Shown here one piece after another: positions 22,275-33,161 of a stretch of 64,000 bases of DNA. Made by a program: the position numbers and the translations under genes. The notes under the pieces are model-generated. The model was not told the DNA's origin. It searched no databases and saw only the letters and a program-made list of their open reading frames with translations. Position 1 is the first letter of the stretch; each line of letters begins with the position of its first letter. Source of the stretch: Branchinecta lynchi (taxonomy: Eukaryota > Arthropoda > Branchiopoda > Anostraca > Branchinectidae); the NCBI GenBank assembly GCA_023053575.1, contig JAKZAP010000006.1:17803280-17867279 (forward strand). The letters run 5' to 3'.

Positions 22275-22462
22275 TAAGAGGAGTAAAACTTCGCCGGATG
22301 CAAGGTTTATCTCATGATCCTTAAAGCACCCCTCGCACAGTTTACTCTTTACATTCCGATACTTTACAATAGTTGAATATTTTAAAACTAGGCTACGCTT
22401 TCAAGAAATTACCCGCAGCTTTGGCTGTTTTATTCCTTTGTCAGGCCCCGTTGACTTTACCA

Positions 22463-23796
22463 AACAAGAGCTGCAAGCTCATATGGCACTTGCAAGGCTG
22501 GGTCAGAGGGTGAAAGTAGGAATTCTTCAATTTGTGGATTTGTTGTGATTATTTGTAAGCAAAACCCTTGAGATAATGGGTCCTTGGAAATCATGAGAAC
22601 GTATCGTTTGGTAATACATTTGGCTGTGATGATGCGCACTTTAGGGGCGCTAGAAATTCATCTGTAATCAAAACTCTTGAAGCAAAAATGATGATGAGCT
22701 CATCGGGAGAATGAAATGTATATTTTAATCAAAAGTATCATTTGTACTTTAAGAACTTCAGTTGTAAGCAAAACCCATGAGGGGAAAATATTCTAATCAT
22801 GTCAAGTCTCTAATGTTCAAGTTTCATGGTCCTAGCACATCTGGAAGTACTTTAACTGGTGATCACCGGAATTCCGGACCCCCCTTCCTCCCCCCACAGT
22901 GCTCGATTCCGATACAGTTCTGTCACTGATCAATCTAGGGTTTGTGCTTGTTCTTCCCACCAAGTTTCATCCCAATCGCTCCACTCTTAGCGTGTCACAA
23001 GATTTACGGCTCCCCCCTGACTCCCCCCCCCACAATAATAGGATCCGGTTCGGACTTCACACGGGACATCCGAGACATGAGGTCTTTCCAAATATCAAGT
23101 TTCATTAAGATCTGATCACCCGTTCCAAAGTTATACGTACCTCTAGATTCCGGATTCCCCTTCCCTCCACTCCCCCACGGTGGTCGGATCGGGGAAGTGA
23201 CTATTTCCAAGTTAGTTTGGTCGGGTCCCTGGTACGCTTGCCAAGTTTCACTGTCCCAGCCCACCTAAAAGTAACTTAACTCCGTATCACCGGAATTCCG
23301 CCCCCCCCCCCTCCAACTCCCACCATAGTGCATGAATCCCGCCTGCGTCTGCCAATGATGTACCTAGGGCTTGTGCTTGTTCCTCTCACCAAGTTTCATC
23401 CCGATCCCTCCACTTTAAGCTTGTCATATGATTTCCGTTCCCCCCCTGCGCCCCCCCCCCCACATTCATCGGATTCGGTCCGGACTTGAAATGGAACATC
23501 TGAGAAATGACGTCTCTCCAAATATCAACTTTCATTAAGATCCGATAACCCGTTTGAAAGTTGTGCATGCCACTAAATTCCGGATTCCGGCTCCCCTCCC
23601 TCCCCCCACGATGGTCGGATCGGGCAAGTGACTATTTTCAACTTAGTTTGGTCGGGTCCCTAATATGCCTGCCAAGTTTCATCGTCCTAGCATATCTGGA
23701 AGTACCCTAACTCGCAAACACCGGACTAACCGACCGACAGATCGACGGAAAAGTGATCAGTATATGGCACTTGGCCGGAAGGCAAGTGCCATAAAA
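22463..23796 (+). mobile_element. RepB, full-length reference copy
   Basis: The 5' end AACAAGAGCTGCAAGCTC contains a palindrome, followed at once by ATATGGCACTTG. A unique 5' region of about 400 bp leads into six modules anchored by CAAGTTTC (one as CAACTTTC) at 22961, 23096, 23242, 23390, 23526 and 23673. The spacing is 135, 146, 148, 136 and 147 bp. The tail has ACTAACCGACCGACAGATCG, then ATATGGCACTTGG..CAAGTGCC and ATAAAA. ATATGGCACTTG therefore occurs near both ends in the same orientation, with its complement at the very end. No coding sequence is seen. The architecture suggests a non-autonomous Helentron/Helitron2-like element. Confidence 0.75.
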
Positions 23797-23814
23797 ACAG
23801 GGACACATTTACAA

Positions 23815-24060
23815 ATCCGTTTTTTCTGAGGACCATGCATTGAATATCGCGAAACAAGGAAAGTGCGAAAATCAGTGGTTGTCGTTAGGGCAAAAATGTA
23901 CCGTATAAAATTCGGGTGTGCGGGTACAAAGATTGATGAAGCAATCGCGGAAATAGGTTGCAGTGCCATTATAGGTAACGACGGGTCCATTATATAGTGT
24001 CTAATTACTGACATCCAACAGCCCAGCTTAAAGTAGTTAACCGATATGTCGGGGAGGGGA
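23815..24060. repeat. Segment repeated at 54367-54600 (family L)
   Basis: The blocks TTGTCGTTAGGGC, ATGTACCGTATAAAATTCGG, GGTTGCAGTGCCATTATAGG occur here and, diverged, in the same order at 54460-54570. I do not recognise the family. Reading frames are not shared. Confidence 0.5.
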
Positions 24061-24213
24061 GAGACCATTACCTTACCGCTTGATGGAATGACTATTGCTA
24101 CACCCTACACTACATACAGTCCCATTTCTTTTATCACAATCCTAGCGGTAAACCACACAACATTATTCGAAACTATGAGAACCTGCAACGACCATTTATG
24201 ACTAAGTGTCAGT

Positions 24214-25468
24214 CAATCCCACCCGCTTAAATATTACTCAGTGGGTCAGACCACGTGCTCTAGTACGGGTATTTACTTCAAGAAAACATGGCCGACTGAT
24301 ATGACTGACAAAAAAACTTGAAAACACAGAACTGAAAGAAGAATAACGCCCAATATTTAGTTTTATTCGTGAACAAGCTAAATGCTTTTCTTTTTGGCTG
24401 ATTTTAATGTTCAGACTTAATTTAAGCTTGCTCATTTGGTGCAATCCCACCCGCTCATAAATTTTTTAGTGGGTCAGACCGCGTGCTCTAAATCAGTGGT
24501 TCCCAACCGATGGTACGCGTAACCAAAGGGGTACGCGAGACCCTTGCAAGGGGTACGCGAAGGTACCAAAATCGGTTTAGCCTGTAGCTTCAAAATCTCA
24601 CCTCGCTGGTTTTTGATTTCCGAAAGCCTAATATTACCAGCAGAGGGATCACTTATCAACAAACATATTTTTTTTTTTTTTGGGGGGGGGTCATATTGAT
24701 TCCAAAGTAGCTAGCCTACTGCCTTAAAAGCTATTACCGTCTCAAACAATATTATTTTAAGAAGAATCGAAGACATTCCGAGTGATATTGTCATTCAGGT
24801 CGCGAATTAAGCTAACTTAAATGTTTCCGATACAGTTTGATGAAAGAACCGATGTTTCACATGAAGCAATGATTATAGTCTTTGTCCGTTATAGAGATTT
24901 ACATAAGAGAAAAAATTCTGTTTAGAAAAACCTCCTGTGACCGGTATTTATTAGTTTGCAGTAATAGGGTAAAACTTTTAACTGGATCCAAAATATATTT
25001 GTGTTATCGTGATCTCAAACCGGTAGAAACAGACTGACTATAACAAATATTGCTGTTAATGACATCGAATCAATATTTGGACAAATCTTTGCTACAAAGC
25101 AGCCTCAAAAGTGTCTTACTGATTTGATATTCAATTTTGTATTTTCCTACCCATGTATGCCTCATCATTTATGACAATAAATGATGTGTTTTTACAAGTT
25201 CTGGAAAAGGGGGTACGCAACTTTTTGGAACCTTAATTAGGGGTACGCGATACGGAAAAGGTTGGGAAAAACTGCTCTAAATTACTGTATGGGTATTTAC
25301 TTCAAGAAAACATGGCCTATTATAGGCAGACTTGACATAAAACTTCAAAACTCATAACTGAAAGAAGAATACTGCCCAATAGTTAGTTTTATTCATGAAC
25401 AAGCTAAATGCTTTTCTTTTTGGCTGATTTTCTTGTTAAGACTTAATTTAAACTTCCTCATTATGGTG
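24214..25468 (+). repeat. 228-bp tandem duplication, second unit split by hAT
   Basis: Unit 1 starts at CAATCCCACCCGCT (24214), unit 2 at the same motif (24442). Both contain AGTGGGTCAGACC, CGTGCTCTA, TATTTACTTCAAGAAAAC and GCTTTTCTTTTTGGCTGA. Unit 2 continues after the hAT element at 25275. The duplication therefore predates the hAT insertion. Confidence 0.8.
24494..25274 (+). mobile_element. hAT element relic (CAGTGGTTCCCAACC ends), TSD CTCTAAAT
   Basis: The left end CAGTGGTTCCCAACC pairs with the right end GGTTGGGAAAAACTG, and CTCTAAAT is duplicated exactly (24486-24493 and 25275-25282). The interior holds a short transposase relic: around 24830 the plus strand reads QFDERTDVSHEAM and FVRYRD. 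This matches the LDESTDVS/FVRY block of ZBED/SCAND3-type hAT transposases that have this same end sequence. Stops and deletions remove the rest, so it is inactive. The element is 781 bp. Confidence 0.85.
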
Positions 25469-27064
25469 CTTCCAAACTAGAGGACACGAAGCTCGTACCG
25501 AGTTTCGGTTCAAAGTCGTGAACTGGATGCGGATGATGCAAATATCTTCCGATTTTAATCCTTTATGATTAGATATGACTTTCAATTATTGGGACAAGAA
25601 AGTACTCTCCACGAGTGCTATAGATGACCCCGACGCGACCGCAAACTTAAAGGACCCCTCTTGCTTATTCTGCCTTTTATATTATACCTAGCTCTCTTGT
25701 ACAATGAGAAGCTTCTAAAATTCTCACCTTCCTTTTTGTGCCTACGAACTTTTAGCACTTTTTCGGATATGCCAAGTTTTGCCCGTCACACAACGCAAAG
25801 TTTGCCAGAATCTTGAATGTCCGCGGACGACTCTTTCCCATATAAGGATAGGAGAATCTTCCGTTTTTTTACTTCTTTCATTTGCTTAGTTTCCCAGCAT
25901 TTTAACCACGGCGCGTCAAGTTTTCAAACGTTTTGTGCCCAGCCGCGTGGGAGAGCAGGAGGGCTGGATAGAGTCGACAGGCTCCAACAAGAAAATCGCT
26001 AATTTCAGATGGAAAGTAATGGTATTTTCGGAAACAAAAATTCTGATCCGTTTCATGGGGTAAAGATCATTTCTAGTAAAAGTTGTGCTTTAAAACTTAA
26101 CTGTCTAGTCCCAGCAGTTGCCGGCGCCACTAGCGTTTCCACGGCGTACTAGTGCGGCTCAAAGAGCTTTTAAGGAAGCTATCAATTTTACGACAGTAAC
26201 CTCTTTATAGCTATATCTGTTTTCAAGCTCGTAAAGAGATCTATAAAACATCGAAAGTAGAAACAGACAGCTTTATTACATTTACCAAAGCAAAAGTCAG
26301 ACCCCCTTTTCTGCTTTATCAGCTGGCAGCAGGAAAAACAAAGCAACGGAGAGGGAAGATCAATCTCGGCATTTCTTCCTCACACCGCTAGAAAGACTGA
26401 AACTCTTGTGCCTTTTTCAGCGCTATCACGCTGCGATAATACAAGTAAATTTTTGCTTTCCGGAAAGCCAACAGGCGAACTGTCACGTGGTATCAATCGA
26501 AACTGTGGAACCAAAAAGTGCGAAGATCAAAACCACGAAAAGGATAACCGATACTTGTAAAAATAGTGAAAGAGAAACCACGACGGTTGAAACAGTGTAA
26601 GTCAATACCGCGACCAGGGAAAACCGCGAAACTCAGAAAGTGCAAAAACGTTAAAGTAATTGAGTATATTTCCTTTATTTTTCATGATGAAAGGATCAGA
26701 TGAAGTATGATAGTTCCTTTTGATGAATAAAATTCTATTCGATTCATTACACTTCGCAATTAAATTAAAAAAATTTGTCAAAACCGCGCCTGACAAGAAG
26801 GGCCTATGCCGAATATCGTGATACTCCTTATCTTTAATTAGAATCATGATTGTCGGTATATTTCAATATAGCGGACTGAAGGATTAAGTTACACAGGCCT
26901 AGCAAAGGCATTTGAATGAATATCTTGTCACTGAGTCATTCCAAGTAAACTTATAAAACAGCAGCAGTAAGCTCTCTCAGACGAAGGTGACAACTATGGT
27001 TATACACTACCGGCTGTCAGAAAACGAACGGCTTATCAAAATGAATGGCTACCTCCGTACGAAG
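25469..27064. other. Unassigned sequence
   Basis: No shared repeat or domain is seen. ORFs at 25817-26002 and 26406-26847 carry no recognisable motif. Confidence 0.35.
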
Positions 27065-28040
27065 AACAAGACCAAAGGTGTCGATGGGATCCCACAAATC
27101 TAATATTTGATTCAGACAATTGGGTCTTGCCTTCGCCAGGCTAATCATCAGAGAAAACCAAGTTCAGATATACCTCTGCAAGCTACATCTATTTTCACGC
27201 TACTGACTGAGACTTCCTGCTTTACTTCCGCCAAGTTTCAGGTTTCGCCCGAATTCCGAACGAACTACTAGTCCAGCAAAAAAAAAATCAAGACACGAAT
27301 CCAGCGTCCTATAAAGAACATCTAATCAACTTTAAATGAAACTTTGACTTAAAAAAAAATAATTCCGGTTAAGATCGGATTCCGGACTACTTAAATGTCC
27401 GGGTAAAAAATGATGGTCATATACAGACTCAGCCTCTCTTCTTACCCCTATATCTGTCATCTAATCAAACTTTTGCTTTCAACAAATTATCCGGTTTTGG
27501 CCGGATTCCTGGCGAACTAGTTGTCCAGTGAGAAAATGATTTTCACCATCGTGTTCAGCATTTTTTTTACTTCTAAATCTAACATTTAATCAACTTCAAA
27601 TGAAACTTTTACTTTTAACCAACTTTCCGGTTTTCGCCGGATTCCGGGAGAACTACTTGTTCGGCAAGAAAATGGTTTTCATCATCGTGTTCAGCATGTT
27701 TTCTTACCCTTAAATCGAACATTTAATCAACTTCAAATAAAACTTTTACTTTTAACCAACTTTCCGGGTTTTGCCGAATTCCGGACAAACTACTTGTCTG
27801 GTGAGAAAATGGTTTTGACTATCGCGCTCAGCATGCCTTCTTACTCCATAATCGACTATCACATAATGTAGGGCTACAGAGCCCATCTACGAACTTGACC
27901 TTACCCTTGACTCAATGAATCTTCACACCAAGTTTCATCAAAATATCCCATTCCCTTCGAGAGTTATCGTGCTCACAGACGGACGGACATTTTTGCGATG
28001 TCATAGTTATCCCTCCACTTACGTTTTGGGATCCCAAAAA
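27065..28040 (+). mobile_element. RepA, full-length reference copy
   Basis: The 5' end AACAAGACCAAAGGTGTCGA is followed by TGGGATCCCA and, about 60 bp on, by GGGTCTTG, the complement of CAAGACC, so the end can fold. The body has several units of about 137 bp: CCGGTTTTGGCCGGATTCC, ACTACTTGTCC, GAAAATGGTTTTCACCATCG, TTCAGCATG, TCTTCTTACC, AATCAACTTCAAATAAAAC. The unique tail includes GGGCTACAGAGCCC, CCAAGTTTCATCAAAATA, a CAGACGGACGGAC run, GCGATGTCATA and the terminal TTTTGGGATCCCAAAAA. No ORF is conserved and no target duplication is seen. I infer a non-autonomous rolling-circle-type element. Confidence 0.8.
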
Positions 28041-28279
28041 GATGAAAGACTATGTGATGTACTGAAACTGCTGTCATACAGATAATATTCAGATTTCTGA
28101 CCGTGCACATCTCCGGATAGGAAGTTGAATTCCGACTGATCTCTTGTCCGCTAAATACGTGGAATTATGAATTCAACTGCCGGTTAGGTTGGTAGCGGTG
28201 CCCTTAGCCTATTCCGGGGATGACTTTTTCGGTTATGACCGTCCTCACCAGCAATGCCTGCTCTCACAGTAGTCTAGGT

Positions 28280-29072
28280 CAGTGGTTCCCAACCGGTGGT
28301 ACTCGTACCCAAAGGGGTACGCGAGACCCTCGCAAAGGGTAAGCGAAGGTACGGAAATCGGATTAGTCTATAGCTTCAAAATAACATCACACTCGTTTTG
28401 ATTGCCAAAAGCAGAATATTATCAGCAGAAGAGGCACAACGAGCCAAACATTTTTTGTTTTGGGAGGTGGCAAGGTATTTTTACCGACCGTTTTTCAAGA
28501 AAAAACAACTGTTTTTATGAAAAATCGTGGCGAAGCGCCGCGATTTTAAACATGATAACAACTGGCCGACCACTTTGTTTCAAGGAGAATCGAAGACATA
28601 TTGTCATTCAGGTCACGAATTATGCTAATGATAATATTAGCAATGCAGCTTGATGAAAGCACGGATGTGTGACTTGAAGCATTGCTCAGTCTTCGTCCGT
28701 TATCGATATTTTCTGACATAAGAGAAAATATTCTATTTTGCGAAGAACTATTCGTGTGACTGGTTTTTATCAGTCTGCATTGACAGGCTGGAACTTATAA
28801 CTGAATCGAAAATCCATTCGGTGGAGTCGTGATCTCAAGCTTCCCCTAGAAACAGGCTGAGTAAAAGAATGTTGCCGTTATTTGAGATCAGAATCTTTTT
28901 TGCTACAAAGCAGCCTCAAGTGTCCCACTGATTTTGTATTTATTCTTGTCCATGTATGCCTCATCATTTACGACAACAAATTACGTGTGTCTCAAGTCCT
29001 GGAAAAGGGGGTACGCAACCTTTTGGAAACTTGATCAGGGGTATGCGGTTCGGAAAAGGTTGGGAACCACTG
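28280..29072 (+). mobile_element. hAT element relic (CAGTGGTTCCCAACC ends), TSD GTCTAGGT
   Basis: Perfect 15-bp inverted ends (CAGTGGTTCCCAACC / GGTTGGGAACCACTG) and a perfect 8-bp duplication GTCTAGGT (28272-28279, 29073-29080) define it. A transposase relic reads MQLDESTDV near 28650, followed after a stop by ILFCEEL, matching the ZBED-type hAT block LDESTDVS..EFLFCK. A piece of the CAGRGGCGTNAC family (about 28470-28550) is nested inside. It is 793 bp and has lost coding capacity. Confidence 0.88.
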
Positions 29073-29084
29073 GTCTAGGTATTT

Positions 29085-29693
29085 GATATTAAAGTTTAAC
29101 TGAAAAGCCAATTTATTTTTGTATCATTTAACTATTTACACTGTATTATTTTGAGTGCATTCAGGGAGTTTTTTTTCACTATTTGCTCTATTATGACGCT
29201 CAGAATATCTACGGCCGTCCTCACAAAGCAGAAATATTTGAATCTGAATATAAACGCGGCTTTTCAGTGGTCAGTCATCAGCACGAGGAAGGTGGCTCAC
29301 TGTGTGAACACTTATTTTTCGTGAATCGTTTTCGTCAGGCATACTCCACATATACAAGCGCATAGCGGTACCAGAAATCAGACAGGGAAATTTCAGTATT
29401 TAAACATCGGTTATTCGCGAATAGCGAGCAACCAAGTAACGCATTTTCATCGGGTCTTCAAGCCTCTTTAAGTAATACACTGTAAAAAAAAATCTCCAAA
29501 TAAAGATGCAGTATTTGCTACTGGGATTAATCTTGTCTCTATTGGGATAAAATTAATCCAAATTATGGATAATCTTATCTCAGTAAAGGCAAGATTAATC
29601 CCAGTAGCAAATAGTGCAAGATTTTGTTTTACAGTGTAAGTCAGGGGTAACTAAATTGTCCTGTTACATCCCTTTTCAGTTAAACTTTAAAGC
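29085..29693. mobile_element. Family J element, with nested foldback
   Basis: TTAAAGTTTAACTGAAAAG at the left is the complement of CTTTTCAGTTAAACTTTAA at the right, giving terminal inverted repeats of about 19 bp. Other copies are at 44774-45415, 54790-55000 and 18046-18273. The foldback at 29478-29636 sits in it. No ORF with a known domain is seen. Confidence 0.65.
29478..29636. mobile_element. Foldback MITE, TA target duplication (Tc1/mariner-like)
   Basis: CACTGTAAAA and TTTTACAGTG are the ends, flanked by TA on both sides. A second inverted pair, TTTGCTACTGGGATTAATCT and its complement, makes nearly the whole 159 bp self-complementary. The uninterrupted family J sequence at 18215 shows the pre-insertion site. 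TA flanks and CACTGTAAAA-type ends fit a Tc1/mariner-mobilised MITE. Confidence 0.8.
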
Positions 29694-30382
29694 CAGAACG
29701 TGGACAAGGTGAAAGAAGTGACGGCAACTCTGCTCAGGTTCTGCAATGTGTGAGCAATATCAAGAACAGATAATCACAAGAACCTCCGTCTCCCTATATC
29801 TGTAACGCAACCATGCGAAGCTGAATATGTTCTGATACCCTACCCGGTGTAAACGAGCGGAAGAGGAGCTACGCAGAACAGCGTAATTTGTCACCTCTAC
29901 GAACAGCTATATCGCAGTAGAACTGAGCAGAAGAATACAAACGACGCCTGAGTCGTCCTTTACAACTGATTGGTTGTCTACCATTGTGACGTCACTCCCA
30001 ACTCGCTGCGGACCGGGTTGGCTAACCTGCTGGAAGGCATGGCTTCCTACATGTTTTCATTTGGTATGCGCAGCGGCGAAGAGGGAAGCTCGGAGGGAAG
30101 TAGACGGGTATCAACTCAAACCTCACAGCAAGTACCTCTAGCTCTGCTCAGCTTTATGGGGGTATCCAAAGTCGCTGCATACGATCAAAGAAGGAGGTTT
30201 TATTGGATTATTTGTTCTTGGATGTAGTTCAATAACATGTTTCCTTATTTTGTTGGTTCATTCGTGCTTTTTACATCGTTCTCTATTACAAAGTAACAGT
30301 AAAGCGGGTCATATATAATTAAAATGTCTAGTAGCCAGAAAGGTGAAGTGCAAGGGAGCTTTCGAAGTAGCAAATCGGACGA
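29694..30382. other. Unassigned sequence
   Basis: The plus ORF 29970-30227 (85 codons) has no recognised domain. The interval lies downstream of the Beat-type exon on its own (minus) strand and may be intron, but no exon could be identified. Confidence 0.35.
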
Positions 30383-31152
30383 AACAAGAGCAAAGGTTTC
30401 GATGGGATCCCAAAAATGCGATATTTGATTTAGACAACTGTGTCTTGTCTTCGCCAGACTCCTTGAACATCTTTTTTTCTTCTTCAAAATTCAGAAACAG
30501 ATCAAGGCCAAATAGCTAATCATCTGTGAAAACTAAGTCCAGATATGGATTCAGCCAGAGTGTTTACCCCTATGATTCATATATACTTTGACGAAAATTT
30601 CCTGCCTTACTTCTGCCAATTTTCCGGTTTCGACTGAATTCCGGAAATACTTGTCCGGAAAAATGGAAGCTAAGAAAGGAACTCAGCGTATCTTCTTTCG
30701 CCAATATCGAACGGGTACACAATTATTGTCATATACGGATTCAGCATCACTTCTTACCCCTGAATCGGATTTCTAATCAACTACAAATAAAACTTTTACT
30801 TATAAAATTTTTTCCGGTTTTGGCCGGATTCCGGACGAAGTACTTGTCCGGGTAGAGAAGGATTTTCATACAAGTGTTCAGCATGTCTTCTTACCCCATA
30901 ATCGACTATCACATTAGCTGTTTCAAAATATTTTGCTTGCCCCTTAATCTGAACCCCCTCCCCCATCCTTAAATGTAGGGCTACAAAGCCTATCTACGAA
31001 CCTGACCTGTCCGATGACCCAAAAAATCCTCACACCAATTTTCATCAAATATCTCATTCCCTTCAAGTGTTATCGTGCTTACAGACGGATAGACAGACGG
31101 ACAACTTTTGCGATGTCATAGGTATCCCTCCACTTACGTTTTGGGATCCCGA
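30383..31152 (+). mobile_element. RepA copy, fewer units
   Basis: It starts AACAAGAGCAAAGGTTTCGA and ends GTTTTGGGATCCC. The tail (CTACAAAGCCTATCTACGAA, ACAGACGGATAGACAG) is intact, but only about three units remain. Confidence 0.8.
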
Positions 31153-31513
31153 GAAGTCCGCAGATTGCCGAAGCCTGCCCGAAATGCCTGATTTTCCACA
31201 AAGTGCACTCAGCCTCTCGCCATAACGCCGTAAGATGCTAGGCATACCACACGCAATGAAATACTGACGATCTCAGTGATATTCACAACTTGTTCTTCTT
31301 TGTTACTCGTGTACTCGTGATGACTAACTTGTTCCCAGCGAAGAGACGGAAACGTCATGACAACAAACATTGTTGATTGGTTTACACACAATCTGAATCA
31401 AGTTTAGAAGGTTCATTTGGGTGACGTTTCTTGTTCTTCCCGAGGTTCACTGGCACTCACCGAACCGGATTAATCAACGGGTTAATAAACCAACGCCTGC
31501 CAGATTCTATCTG

Positions 31514-32523
31514 AACAAGAACAGAAGTGTCGACGGGATCCAAAAAATCTAATATTTGATTCAGACAATTGGCTAATCATCAGAGAAAACCAAGTTCAGA
31601 TATACCTCTATAAGCCATATCTATTTTGACGATACTGACCAAGACTTCCTGCTTTACTTCTGCAAAGTTTCCAGTTTCGCCCGGATTCTGAGCGAACTAC
31701 CTAGTCCAGCAAAAAAAAAAAATTCATAAAAGAATCCAGAGTCGTAGCGTAAATTATCCAGCGTAAAACTTTGACAAAAAAAAGATTCCGGTTACAACCG
31801 GATTCCGGACTAATTATATGGTCGTGTAAAAAAACGATTGTCATATACAGACTCAGCCTCTCTTCTTACCCCTTAATCTGTCATCTAATCAAACTTTTGC
31901 TTTTAACAAATTTTCCGGTTTTGTCCGGATTCCGGGCGAACTAGTTGTTCGACGAGAAAGTGGTTTTCACCATAGAGTTCAGCATATTTTTACCCCTAAA
32001 TCGAACATTTAATCAACTTCAAATGAAACTTTTACTTTACCAACTTTCCGGTTTTCGCCGGATTCCGGACGAACCACTTGTTCGGCGAGAAAATGGTTTT
32101 CACCATGGTGTTCAGCCTGTCTTTTTACCTCTACAACCAACATTTAATCAACTTCAAATAAAACTTTTACTTTTAACCGACTTTCCGGTTTTTGCCGGAT
32201 TCCGGAAGAACTACTTATCCGGCGAGAAAATGGTTTTCATTATCGTGCTCAAAATGCCTTCTTACCCCATAATCGGCTATCACATTAGCTGTTTAAAAAT
32301 ATTTTGTTTGTCCCTTAATCTGAACCCCCTCCCCCACCCCTAAATGTAGAGCTACAGAGCCCATCTACGAATTTGACCTTACCCTTGACCCAATGAATCC
32401 TCACACCAAACATCAACATATCTCATTCCCTTCGAGAGTTATTGTGCTTACAGACAGACGGACAGACGGAAATTTTTGCGATGTCATAGCTATCCCTCCA
32501 CTTACGTTTTCGGATCCCAAAAA
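31514..32523 (+). mobile_element. RepA copy, ends 50 bp from the Beat-type exon
   Basis: It starts AACAAGAACAGAAGTGTCGA and ends GTTTTCGGATCCCAAAAA. The internal units are well preserved. Its 3' end lies about 50 bp beyond the splice donor of the exon 32574-32808, that is, inside the intron that follows the exon. Confidence 0.8.
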
Positions 32524-32573
32524 CAGCTTTTGTGCGACGTATGAACGCCACGAAAGTTTCATAAACAACATAC

Positions 32574-32808
32574 CATTATTTCTTGGCAGAGACTGTGGTG
32601 ATTTCTTCTGTACATGGGCTGTGCCCTGGATGATCCTCAGGTTGGAAGTCTTCTTATACACATTGCCAATAGTGGCAGAGCAGTCCAGATCCATTTTCCC
32701 ATCTCTGAAATGGCTGGATAGTACTGTGAATTCCAGAGACAGTTCGGACTTACCATAGCCGTCAACCATAGGTTCGGTTATGTATTTACCAAGGTAATTA
32801 CTTGGAGC
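32574..32808 (-). CDS. Candidate exon of a Beaten-path (Beat) type Ig-domain protein
   Basis: On the minus strand a pyrimidine-rich stretch ending TTTTCTAG precedes an open frame starting APSNYLGKYITEP. It continues with GKSELSLEFTVLSSHF, RDGKMDLDCSATIGNVYKK and ends near SLPRNN, where AATG|GTATGT gives a good donor (235 bp, 78 codons plus 1 nt). The pattern LxLxFxVxxxHFxxGxMxLxCxATIxxVY is the second Ig domain of Beat proteins, secreted or membrane-linked axon-guidance proteins of arthropods that partner Sidestep-type receptors. The cysteine of CSATI would be the second Ig cysteine; its partner must lie in an upstream exon. That exon is not in the flanking 350 bp and would be at higher coordinates, beyond the RepA copy at 33162. 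The assignment is from remembered family patterns, and the paralogue is unknown. Confidence 0.7.
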
Positions 32809-33161
32809 CTAGAAAATAATGTCATCAAGTCCCTTTAAGAAAGCCTTGTGCAAAGGTAAAAAAAACAAGGAGTAACTCGAGATTTATTTTTACGAAAAGC
32901 AAGAGGTCATTAATAGATGAAAGAAGATTGAAGAAAACAACACCAAAAGAGAAGTGAGCTGGGAAAACAGCCAACCTGGTTATTTTACGTGACAAAAATA
33001 CGACCTGTCTTCAAGAACCACCATGAGTACTGAAAAGTGATTACCTGATCGTTTATATCCCATACGAATATTATGATTGGTAGGAAAAGAATAAGCAAGC
33101 CTCTACAAAATTTCTGGGAAGACGATTAACATCAGATTTTTGTGCAGCAGAAAACTTGTCT
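32809..33161. other. Putative intron sequence upstream of the Beat-type exon
   Basis: No repeat or ORF is recognised. It carries the splice acceptor of the exon at 32809-32820 (minus strand). Confidence 0.4.

Noticed and set aside
29970..30227. An 85-codon plus ORF, considered as a downstream exon of the Beat-type gene
   Set aside because: It is on the wrong strand for that gene. The minus-strand readings of the same interval contain stops and no Beat-like C-terminus.
31945..32343. A 132-codon ORF with repeated FRRIPDEPLVRRENGFHHGV-like phrases, looking like a repeat protein
   Set aside because: It is a reading of RepA 137-bp units. The period is not a multiple of three, other copies are broken in all frames, and similar ORFs appear on both strands of other RepA copies.
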